Origin: Verrucomicrobiota bacterium
GTDB lineage: Bacteria; Verrucomicrobiota; Verrucomicrobiia; Limisphaerales; JAEYXS01
Reading direction: 5' to 3'
Assembly (NCBI GenBank): GCA_021156225.1
Contig: JAJNBN010000033.1
Location: 1 to 12,443 of the forward strand
DNA: 12,443 nt
The position numbers and the translations under genes are program-made. Positions within the stretch are counted from its first letter, which is position 1, and every line of letters begins with the position of its first letter. The notes under the pieces are model-generated. The model saw only the letters and a program-made list of their open reading frames with translations, made no database searches and had not been told where the DNA came from. Of this stretch, positions 6,999 through 12,443 are shown in pieces.

Positions 6999-8140
6999 CG
7001 ATCGGCACCTTCATCGTCAAGAATGCGCTGCGCAACAAGCGTCGCGCACTGCTTTCCATCTTAAGCGTGGCAGTGAGCTTGTTCCTGCTGGTGACGTTGC
7101 TGGTGTTGTTGCGCGAGTTGACCACGCCGATGGAAGATGCGGATGCGGCCATGCGGATTGCGGTGCGGCATCGGGTATCGTTAGCGAACACATTGCCGTA
7201 TCGGCAACGCGGGGTGATCGAGCGGATACCGGGGGTGGCGGCGATCACGCCGTTCACGTTTTTCGGTGGCAAGTTTCGCAATGAAGAGATTCCGTCTTTC
7301 GCGCAATTCGCGATGGATCCCATTCAGCTCACGAATGTGTTCGGGGAGGCGAAGCTGCCGCTGGATCAGTTGAACAATTGGATCGCGGACCGGTCATCGT
7401 GCATCATCGGGATCGAGACGGCGAAGCGCTATGAATTCAAGATCGGCGACAAGATCAAATTGGCGGGGACGATCTGGCCGGCGGATCTGGAGCTGAAGAT
7501 CGCGGGCATCTATAAGGGCACGCCGGATGATCGCAATGTGCTATTCCATCATGATTACATGGATGAGGCGTGCGGGCGGCAGGGCATTGTGGGCACGTGG
7601 TGGGTGCGGGCGAAGTCCTTGGAAGAAGTGCCGCTGGTGGTGGAGCGCATCAACAAGGAGTTTCATAATACGTCAGCGGAAGTGCTGGCGGAGACGGAGC
7701 GATCTTTCGTGCTGGGGTTCATCTCGATGTGGGGAAATATCAAGGTGCTCATCGGTGCTATCTGCAGTGTGGTGGTGTTTTCTCTCATATTGGTGACGGC
7801 CAGCACGATGAGCATGGCCATCCGGGAACGGTTCCGTGAACTGGCCATCCTCAAGGCGCTGGGCTTCCGGCGGCATGAACTGTTTGCGTTCATTTTGGCG
7901 GAGAGTTTCGGATTCGCGTTTGCGGGGGCGATCATCGGGATCGGAGGAGCCTGGCTGTTGTTCTCGAATATCAACATCACCGCCGTGACGAAGGGGATGT
8001 TTGTGGCCTTTGAACTGACGCCGCGGATCATGGCGACAGGGTTTGGGGTGGGCGCGATCTTGGGGATCATCGGCAGTGTCGTGCCGACGATTTCCATGGC
8101 GCGGATGAGCGTGATCCAAGGTTTGAAGACGCTGGATTAG
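6995..8140 (+). CDS. FtsX/MacB-like ABC transporter permease 1
   Basis: This is a 381-residue permease starting at GTG 6995. It has one N-terminal membrane helix (about 19-38), a periplasmic MacB-type core domain (about 40-245), and three C-terminal helices forming the FtsX domain (about 250-272, 297-322, 345-367). The conserved cytoplasmic loop 'MAIRERFRELAILKALGFRRHELF' region (about 270-292) is the usual coupling contact with the ATPase. This four-helix topology is that of the mechanotransmission (type VII) ABC family, which moves lipoproteins, lipids, peptides or drugs from the periplasmic side. The gene is followed one base after its TAG by a second, different permease, so the transporter is probably a heterodimer. 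Confidence 0.92.
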   Translation: MTIGTFIVKNALRNKRRALLSILSVAVSLFLLVTLLVLLRELTTPMEDADAAMRIAVRHRVSLANTLPYRQRGVIERIPGVAAITPFTFFGGKFRNEEIPSFAQFAMDPIQLTNVFGEAKLPLDQLNNWIADRSSCIIGIETAKRYEFKIGDKIKLAGTIWPADLELKIAGIYKGTPDDRNVLFHHDYMDEACGRQGIVGTWWVRAKSLEEVPLVVERINKEFHNTSAEVLAETERSFVLGFISMWGNIKVLIGAICSVVVFSLILVTASTMSMAIRERFRELAILKALGFRRHELFAFILAESFGFAFAGAIIGIGGAWLLFSNINITAVTKGMFVAFELTPRIMATGFGVGAILGIIGSVVPTISMARMSVIQGLKTLD

Positions 8141-8141
8141 C

Positions 8142-9323
8142 ATGGCACTTCCGCTCAAATACAATTTTCAGAATGTGATCGTGCGCTGGCGCTCGACGCT
8201 GGCGGCCATCTTTGGCATCGCCCTGGTGGTGGCGGTGTATGTGATGTTGCAGGCGCTGGCGGTGGGTTTGGAGCAGAACAGTGCGAACACGGGGGATGAG
8301 AGGAATTTTCTGATCGTGCGGAAAGGCGCGACGTCGGAATCCGTGAGCCAGGTGACGCGGGAGCAGTTCCGGTATCTGCAATATATGGAGGAGATCGCAA
8401 AGGATGCCCAGGGGAAGGCGATCCTCACGGCAGATACGATGGTGCTGGTGAACCTGCCGCGACTGGCAGGCAATGGTGAGGCGAACGTGCTGGTGCGCGG
8501 GGTGATGGAGAAGGGGAAGGAGTTGCGGGCGCAGGTGCAACTGGTGGAGGGCCGGTGGTTCGTGCCGGGCAAACGCGAGGTGGTGGTAAGCCGCAAACTG
8601 GCGTCGCGTTTCAAGAACTTCCAGCTCGGAGAGGAATTTCACGTGCCGGGTGCGGACTTGAAAGTGGTGGGGTGGATGGATGGTGGCCGGAGCGCGTTTG
8701 ATTCCGAGGTGTGGATGGATACGGATGAGGCGCGGAACATTTTTGGCCGGGAGAATTATACGAGCGTGCTGGTGCGACCGGTCGATGAAGCGGCGGCGGC
8801 GCGACTCAAAGCCAAGCTGGAAGGCAGCAAGCAGATCGCGGCACGGCTGGAGCGGGAGACGGATTACTACCGGAAACAGACGAAGACGGCGGGGCCGATC
8901 AAGTTTCTGGGCGTGGCGCTGGCGACCATCATGTCGGTGGGCGCAGTATTTTCGGCGATGAACACGATGTATGCGACGGTTGGGGCGCGCACCCGCGAGG
9001 TGGGGACGTTGCGCGTGCTGGGGTTTCATCGGCGCGCGATCCTGTTCAGCTTCCTGATGGAAGGGGCCATCCTTGCTTTTTTGGGCGGTGTGGTAGGATG
9101 TCTTATCGTGTCCGCGGCGTATGCGTATGTGACGGCCACGGGTTATACCATTGGGACGATCAATTTTGATACGTTCAGCGAAGTGATCTTTGATTTTCGC
9201 CCCACGCCGGAACTGATGGGGAAGGGACTTGTTTTCGCGGTGATCATCGGATTATTGGGGAGCTTGCTGCCGGCGTGGCGGGCTTCGCGCATCCCGGTGA
9301 TCTCAGCGCTTAAATCGGTATGA
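8142..9323 (+). CDS. FtsX/MacB-like ABC transporter permease 2
   Basis: This is a 393-residue permease with the same plan as its upstream neighbour: one N-terminal helix (about 17-38), a periplasmic domain (about 40-250), and three C-terminal helices (about 254-278, 305-330, 357-378). The loop 'GARTREVGTLRVLGFHRRAIL' matches the FtsX coupling region. The two permeases differ through most of their length and are not a recent duplication by eye. The ATG is one base after the previous stop. The stop overlaps the adaptor gene (ATGA). No strong Shine-Dalgarno is seen, so translation is probably coupled to the upstream gene. Confidence 0.92.
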   Translation: MALPLKYNFQNVIVRWRSTLAAIFGIALVVAVYVMLQALAVGLEQNSANTGDERNFLIVRKGATSESVSQVTREQFRYLQYMEEIAKDAQGKAILTADTMVLVNLPRLAGNGEANVLVRGVMEKGKELRAQVQLVEGRWFVPGKREVVVSRKLASRFKNFQLGEEFHVPGADLKVVGWMDGGRSAFDSEVWMDTDEARNIFGRENYTSVLVRPVDEAAAARLKAKLEGSKQIAARLERETDYYRKQTKTAGPIKFLGVALATIMSVGAVFSAMNTMYATVGARTREVGTLRVLGFHRRAILFSFLMEGAILAFLGGVVGCLIVSAAYAYVTATGYTIGTINFDTFSEVIFDFRPTPELMGKGLVFAVIIGLLGSLLPAWRASRIPVISALKSV

Positions 9324-10327
9324 AACCTGACCAGGCGAACCGCCTGAAGATAGATGAAGAGGTCCGGCAGCGTCCGAAGGGCGCGGTGGGATTGATCTTT
9401 GCTTTGGTGGCTGCCGTCACGGCGGTGGCGATCTTTTTTGCGTGGCCGCGGGAATCGGATTCACGACGCATCATGGGCGGCGGCAAACCGGCAGATGCGA
9501 AGGGCGGCAGTGCGGTTGCTTCAACGAACGTTGCGCCGGTGGCGAGCCGGCCGAGTGATGATAATTCGGTGCTGACGGTGAGCGGTTATATCGTGAATCG
9601 CGAGCGCATCGAGATCAGTCCGCGGTTCACGGGGATGGTGAAGTGGATCGGGGTGACGAAGGGGGATACGGTCACGAATGGGCAGGTCGTCGTATTGCTG
9701 GACGACACGGAGTATCGGGCGCGCTTGCGCGAGACGGATGGACGCATGGCGGTGGCGAAGGTGGCCGTGGAGAAAGCGGAACTCGCATGGAAGCGCACGG
9801 GCGAACTGGCGAAGATCAACGTGGAGTCCAAGCAGGCGGAGGACGATGCGCGGCTGGCGGTGGATTCGGCGAAGGCGAGCATCAAGGAGATCGAGGGGCA
9901 GAGGGAGCTTTTGCTGACGTATATCGATTGGACCATTATCCGCTCGCCGATCAATGGCGTGGTGTTGGAAAAATTGGTGGACCCGAACGAGTTGGTGACG
10001 CCGCAGAGCTTTGGCGGGACGCGTGGGCCGAGCACGGCGCTCATTGCAGTGGCGCAGGGGAATGATTTGCAGGTGGAGATCGATCTGAACGAGCAGGACC
10101 TGGCGAAGGTGTATCTGAAACAGGAGTGCAAGGTGAGCCCGGAGGCGTATCCGGACAAGAGCTATGGCGGTTACGTGGCGGAGATCGCGCCGGAGGCGAA
10201 TCGCCAGAAGGGGACGCTGCAGATCAAGGTGCAGGTGCGGAATCCGGACAAGTTCCTGACGCCGGAACTGAGTGCGAAGGTGCAGTTTTTGCGGAAGAAA
10301 GAGGCAGACGAAAAGCCCGCGAAGTAG
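9320..10327 (+). CDS. HlyD/MacA-like periplasmic adaptor (membrane fusion) protein
   Basis: This is a 335-residue adaptor. A short cytosolic tail and one signal-anchor helix (about 22-41) precede a Gly/Ala/Ser-rich linker. The first half of the lipoyl/barrel domain (VSGYIVNRERIEISPRFTG and KGDTVTNGQVVVLLDD) comes next. An alpha-hairpin follows (about 130-205, many Lys/Glu/Ala), then the second half (IRSPINGVVLEKLVDPNELV) and a beta-barrel end. The hairpin is short, like that of MacA-type adaptors rather than long HlyD proteins. It would link the two permeases to an outer-membrane channel, but no TolC-like gene is in the window. It is the last gene of the operon; the start overlaps the previous stop, and a palindromic repeat follows the TAG within 27 bases. 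Confidence 0.92.
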   Translation: MKPDQANRLKIDEEVRQRPKGAVGLIFALVAAVTAVAIFFAWPRESDSRRIMGGGKPADAKGGSAVASTNVAPVASRPSDDNSVLTVSGYIVNRERIEISPRFTGMVKWIGVTKGDTVTNGQVVVLLDDTEYRARLRETDGRMAVAKVAVEKAELAWKRTGELAKINVESKQAEDDARLAVDSAKASIKEIEGQRELLLTYIDWTIIRSPINGVVLEKLVDPNELVTPQSFGGTRGPSTALIAVAQGNDLQVEIDLNEQDLAKVYLKQECKVSPEAYPDKSYGGYVAEIAPEANRQKGTLQIKVQVRNPDKFLTPELSAKVQFLRKKEADEKPAK

Positions 10328-10353
10328 GTGGAACGGCTTAAAGAGCACTGGGG

Positions 10354-10393
10354 CACCCCTCACCCCGGCCCTCTCCCCTTCGAGGGGCGAGAG
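10354..10393. repeat. Interspersed GC-rich palindromic repeat, copy 2
   Basis: It reads CACCCCTCACCCC, then CCTCTCCCC-ttcga-GGGGCGAGAG. It shares the head sequence and the mismatched stem (same T/C mismatch) with copy 1 at 4042-4100 but lacks that copy's inner hairpin. It begins 27 bases after the adaptor gene's stop, the same kind of place as copy 1 and in the same orientation. The shared placement suggests that these elements settle at, or act at, operon 3' ends. Confidence 0.7.
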
Positions 10394-10460
10394 AGAAGAA
10401 CCTCAGGCTTCGGCGGGTGGTTCAGGTTGATTCACAATGGGTTAGCGGATGGACGTTGCT

Positions 10461-10479
10461 GCGGATTGGGACAATCCGC
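10461..10479. repeat. Perfect 8-bp inverted repeat upstream of the tRNA
   Basis: GCGGATTG (10461-10468) and CAATCCGC (10472-10479) are perfectly complementary with a 3-base GGA loop, followed directly by GCTCC. It lies in the 235-base gap between the adaptor gene and the tRNA. It may be a transcription-end structure, a protein-binding site or a dispersed repeat; the window contains no second copy. Confidence 0.55.
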
Positions 10480-10516
10480 GCTCCAAAGAGGGGGTGAAAA
10501 ATCTCAAAATAATCGC

Positions 10517-10545
10517 TTGCAGGGGCAAGGGCGGTTTTGTAGCGT
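10517..10545 (+). promoter_or_regulatory. Possible sigma70-type promoter for tRNA-Arg
   Basis: TTGCAG (10517-10522), a 17-base spacer and TAGCGT (10540-10545) are followed by a GC-rich stretch and the tRNA 5' end 17 bases later. The -35 is good and the -10 is poor, so this is only a candidate. Confidence 0.25.
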
Positions 10546-10562
10546 CTCGGTCCCGTTGGTTT

Positions 10563-10639
<77 letters not shown>

Positions 10640-10685
10640 CTCTCTCCCAATGGCTTACGCAAAATCCAGAATCCCTGAAAAAGCC

Positions 10686-10707
10686 TGCTTAGCCACTGCT
10701 TAGCCAC
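10686..10707. repeat. Perfect tandem 11-bp direct repeat
   Basis: TGCTTAGCCAC occurs twice without a gap (10686-10696 and 10697-10707), 46 bases downstream of the tRNA. It may be a slippage product or a recombinase/regulator binding site at the tRNA-side edge of the degraded cluster. Confidence 0.6.
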
Positions 10708-10709
10708 TT

Positions 10710-11088
10710 TTACAAACCCCGATTTCCTTTCTCTCCGATTCGGCAGATCAAAAAAAGTTTCATCCAACCACAAGGAATAGTGATTCTGAATTGTTGTGCG
10801 TGTTTGCACGAAAGCCTTACTTGGACGATTGCGATGTCTGCTGCAAGTTTGGCGACGGCGTGGGCTCCGGCGGCAACGGCAACTCTCGTCGCCATATTCG
10901 GTGCGTCTGGTTCAGCGGCGGGCGCCTCCTGTCCTATCGTTTGTGCCCACGTCTCCGGTTCCATGTTTACGCGCTCGCGCGGTGATACGCCCGAGCCATC
11001 GTCATTGAAAGGGGGCTTGGGGCGGGCTGTGCCACAGTCCGGCGAGCAAGACCCTACTCAGCAAGGAGATTGCGAACAGTCTTTTCAT
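10710..11088 (-). pseudogene. Frameshifted lipoprotein gene
   Basis: On the minus strand the ATG at 11088 opens MKRLFAISLLSRVLLAG, a good lipoprotein signal. The frame then reads LWHSPP and stops at 11002. Removing one C (the one in ggaCtgtggc, about 11038) turns the next codon into Cys, giving a textbook LLAG-C lipobox. It also joins the frame that continues GTARPKPPFNDDGSG and through MEPETWAQTIGQE to an Ala/Val-rich segment ending near VAKLAADIAIVQ, then to a TAA at 10710. In that second frame a TGA sits just upstream of the junction, so the two halves cannot be read together as they stand. The last ~35 codons (VRLSCKHAQ onward) look non-coding, so a second lesion near 10810 is possible. 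A preceding GAGAAAG could serve as a weak ribosome site. Family unknown. Sequencing error or programmed frameshifting is not excluded. Confidence 0.5.
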
Positions 11089-11121
11089 CTTTCTCGGCTT
11101 GGGATTGGAGTTGGTGGCATC

Positions 11122-11232
11122 TCAAGCTTGCGCGGCCTGTTTCATGTCTGAGGTATGGTTCAGCTCCTGCTTGCGGTTCACCAGACCCAAAAAGGAACCG
11201 AGCAGGGAGAGTAGATCGAGCAGCCAATTCAT
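11122..11232 (-). CDS. Possible 36-residue membrane peptide
   Basis: A minus-strand frame from ATG 11232 to TGA 11122 reads MNWLLDLLSLLGSFLGLVN and then RKQELNHTSDMKQAAQA. It has a short hydrophobic helix followed by a charged tail, like many small phage or toxin-like peptides. It lies 28 bases after the XRE relic's stop and 33 bases before the lipoprotein start, on the same strand. No Shine-Dalgarno is evident. The length is short enough to occur by chance, so it is only a candidate. Confidence 0.3.
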   Translation of the reverse strand: MNWLLDLLSLLGSFLGLVNRKQELNHTSDMKQAAQA

Positions 11233-11260
11233 GGCTGAGCGCGGGTGTCAATCGACAGGA

Positions 11261-11470
11261 TTAGAAGGCGCGCACTAAATCTTCCACTTTGACATTCAAA
11301 GCCTTGGCAATGCTCGAAAAAGTGTCGAGCGACACGTTCCGGATCGCCGATGTAGTTGTGATGCACTTCGGCTTTTTCAGCCAATTTCTCTTGGCTGAGT
11401 TTAGCCTTGTACGCAAGGCGCGGATCGTCCGGCCCAAAATGCGGCGAATGGAATTGAAGACACCGGTCAT
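11261..11470 (-). pseudogene. XRE-family HTH transcriptional regulator, broken by two frameshifts
   Basis: Three pieces in two minus-strand frames together match a ~70-residue XRE regulator. The first, from ATG 11470, is MTGVFNSIRRILGRTIRALRT. The second, in the other frame (about 11415-11345), is AKLSQEKLAEKAEVHHNYIG, the helix-turn-helix core. The third, back in the first frame to TAA 11261, is NVSLDTFSSIAKALNVKVED. Intact relatives read roughly 'RALRxxxGLSQEKLAExAGVHRTYIGxIERGERNVSL', so one lesion is near 11412 and a small deletion near 11345 removed the IERGER part. Two uncorrected lesions make decay more likely than sequencing error. The intact protein would have been a dimeric DNA-binding repressor, perhaps of its own cluster. 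Confidence 0.75.
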
Positions 11471-11582
11471 AATCCAAGCGTTCAACGGGTTTTTGACCGC
11501 AGTGTTTATACTGTAAAACCCTTGATTGTTTCTCAAGATGCTGGCATTACAGTCCCGTTGCCGGGGAGGCAAGGTGTGCCAT

Positions 11583-11611
11583 TTGCATTCTGGAAGGGAG
11601 TCACCTAATAA
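11583..11611 (+). promoter_or_regulatory. Putative promoter of the TSP3-repeat protein gene
   Basis: TTGCAT (11583-11588), a 17-base spacer and TAATAA (11606-11611) resemble a sigma70 promoter. The -10 ends only 11 bases before the ATG at 11623, so the transcript would have almost no leader. That fits the absence of a Shine-Dalgarno at a useful distance. Confidence 0.35.
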
Positions 11612-11622
11612 AATCTAAGACA

Positions 11623-12198
11623 ATGAAACGACATCTGAAGTCTCTTTGTTTACTGCTTGCTGCCAGTGGTGTCATTCTGACCGTGAGTTCCAATTATGCA
11701 GACGACGATCCGCCTACACCGCCCGGAGGCGGCGGGGGCGGCAGTACCAATGCGCCGCCTAATCCATATAGTGTATCCGGTTTGAAATTGTACCAGCCGC
11801 AGTTCGATGGAGAATATTTGCGGTTCTGGATTTTGGAGGCGGAGACGAACGCGGTGTATGACCTGTTCTTAACGCCAAATCTCGAAACCAACCATGTTTG
11901 GTACCACTGGGGACGCACTGAGGCGGGGGTGACCAATTTTCTCGCCTATTATCCCGGCACTACCAACGCGTTCTTCATGCTGGGGACGATGCAGGATAGC
12001 GACAGTGACGGGTTGACCGATGCATACGAATTGCTCGTGAGCCTCACGCCTACCAATTCATCAAACACAAACCTTGATGTTGATAGCGACGGCATCCCGG
12101 ACCTTACCGAAATCAGTTATGGTCTGAATCCGACGCAAACGGACTCGCCATTGTCTCTCACCATTGCTGCGCCCGCTGGATATTCCCTATTGCCGTAA
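11623..12198 (+). CDS. Secreted protein with thrombospondin type 3 calcium-binding repeats
   Basis: This is a 191-residue protein. A Sec signal peptide (KRHLKSLCLLLAASGVILTV, cleavage near 26) is followed by a low-complexity linker rich in Pro and Gly (about 28-48). A beta-rich domain of ~80 residues comes next, with many aromatic residues and Thr/Asn. Two calcium-type loops of the TSP3 kind follow: DSDSDGLTDAYELL and DVDSDGIPDLTEISYGLNP. The C-terminus (PAGYSLLP) is short but resembles the natural endings I recall in small TSP3 proteins encoded just before giant exported proteins in Verrucomicrobiota, so I do not call it truncated. No catalytic motif is seen. The next gene starts 20 bases downstream on the same strand, so they are probably co-transcribed. 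It likely acts outside the inner membrane as a calcium-stabilised accessory or adhesion protein; this is inference. Confidence 0.85.
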   Translation: MKRHLKSLCLLLAASGVILTVSSNYADDDPPTPPGGGGGGSTNAPPNPYSVSGLKLYQPQFDGEYLRFWILEAETNAVYDLFLTPNLETNHVWYHWGRTEAGVTNFLAYYPGTTNAFFMLGTMQDSDSDGLTDAYELLVSLTPTNSSNTNLDVDSDGIPDLTEISYGLNPTQTDSPLSLTIAAPAGYSLLP

Positions 12199-12218
12199 CC
12201 TTCTTTTCGTATCTGAAA

Positions 12219-12443
12219 ATGAAAACTCTTTTTCTAGCGATTGCAGTTTCATTCTGTCTAGTTGCGGCAGTCAATGCATCGGAAACGACGTTAAGCACGC
12301 AATTGTCCCGAGAAATTCAAAGGACGCAGCTATTAGGGCAGGAGCTTTTACCTGTGGGAGAGCCGGGCGAGCGTGAATCGCTTGCCTTGCTGCTGGCTCT
12401 GAATGATACCAATCGCACGGATTATCTAAACGGTTTCGAGGAG
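12219..12443 (+). CDS. N-terminus of an exported protein of unknown type (3' truncated by the window)
   Basis: An open frame of 75 codons runs from ATG 12219 to the window end. MKTLFLAIAVSFCLVAAVNA is a clear Sec signal peptide with an AxA-type site (VNA-S). The mature part begins SETTLSTQLSREIQRTQLL and continues through LLPVGEPGERESLALLLALN to a DYLNGFEE end, apparently helical. From memory this resembles the start of very large exported proteins (transglutaminase/RHS-like) in Planctomycetes and Verrucomicrobiota, whose N-termini have TPR-like helices. Nothing visible here proves that. It follows the TSP3 gene by 20 bases with no obvious Shine-Dalgarno. Its codon use and signal peptide make it a real gene despite the missing end. 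Confidence 0.7.
   Translation, partial: MKTLFLAIAVSFCLVAAVNASETTLSTQLSREIQRTQLLGQELLPVGEPGERESLALLLALNDTNRTDYLNGFEE

Larger units (their letters stand above)
10640..11622. other. Degraded minus-strand gene cluster next to the tRNA
   Basis: No intact, convincing long gene lies here on either strand. On the minus strand, in order from 11470 down to 10710, there are an XRE-regulator relic, a small membrane-peptide frame and a frameshifted lipoprotein frame, all pointing toward the tRNA. The G-rich sense-strand bias of the upstream operons stops at the tRNA. No integrase, transposase or copy of the tRNA 3' end was found at the far side, so an integrated element is inferred only from the decay and the location. 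Confidence 0.5.

Noticed and set aside
8067..9029. A long minus-strand open frame (320 codons) opposite permease 2
   Set aside because: It is very rich in His, Arg and Pro, typical of the antisense of a G-rich coding strand, and lies entirely opposite well-supported permease genes.
9521..10363. A 280-codon minus-strand open frame opposite the adaptor gene
   Set aside because: It has the same antisense composition (Leu/Arg/His-rich) and no domain; the + strand adaptor is convincing.
10780..11151. A 123-codon + strand frame (MILNCCACLHES)
   Set aside because: It is antisense to the lipoprotein frames, has no ribosome site or recognisable domain, and its composition is explained by the opposite strand.
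11540..11622. A far-end copy of the tRNA 3' end as an attachment site
   Set aside because: No stretch resembling the tRNA 3' 20 bases was found there beyond a chance GGCAAGGTG similarity.

Overview
The window looks like chromosomal DNA of a Gram-negative bacterium of the Planctomycetes-Verrucomicrobia group, most likely Verrucomicrobiota. This placement is inferred from gene content, not from a marker gene. The supporting content is a von Willebrand/amidotransferase-like membrane protein next to a Gly/Lys/Gln/Glu-rich protein and a caspase-like protein, a secreted Pro/Gly-rich protein with thrombospondin type 3 calcium loops, and several genes without a clear Shine-Dalgarno sequence. Every intact protein gene is on the + strand.

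Region 1 (1-3978) is the 3' end of a tightly packed operon whose genes overlap at TGATG and ATGA junctions. It holds the C-terminal part of a low-complexity, probably DUF4175-like protein, a membrane-anchored VWA/GATase1-like protein, and an exported caspase/C13-fold protein with an EF-hand-like loop. The enzyme-like domains of the last two lack the cysteine expected for catalysis, so the module looks like a sensing, scaffolding or protein-interaction apparatus rather than a set of enzymes. In related bacteria such genes lie downstream of moxR-type AAA+ ATPase and DUF58 genes.

Region 2 (4229-6190) is an M48/HtpX-type membrane zinc protease with a long cytosolic extension containing TerB-like helical stretches. 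Region 3 (6303-10327) is an ABC efflux or lipid-handling operon of the MacB/LolD type: one ATPase, two different FtsX-like permeases and an HlyD/MacA-like periplasmic adaptor. No outer-membrane channel is visible in the window. Regions 1 and 3 are each followed, 27-64 bases after the last stop codon, by a copy of the same GC-rich interspersed palindromic repeat.

Region 4 (10328-11622) is non-operonic. It has a tRNA-Arg(ACG) with encoded CCA, a perfect palindrome upstream of it, and about 0.9 kb downstream that appears to be a decaying minus-strand gene cluster. That cluster contains an XRE-type regulator broken by two frameshifts, a 36-codon membrane-peptide ORF, and a lipoprotein gene broken by one extra base. 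Its position beside the tRNA suggests an old integration, but no integrase or flanking repeat is visible. Region 5 (11623-12443) holds a secreted TSP3-repeat protein and the first 75 codons of another exported protein that runs off the window.

The best candidates for new biology are the cysteine-free caspase-like protein with its calcium-type loop, its pairing with the VWA/GATase-like protein, and the degraded tRNA-adjacent cluster whose original reading frames can be reconstructed.
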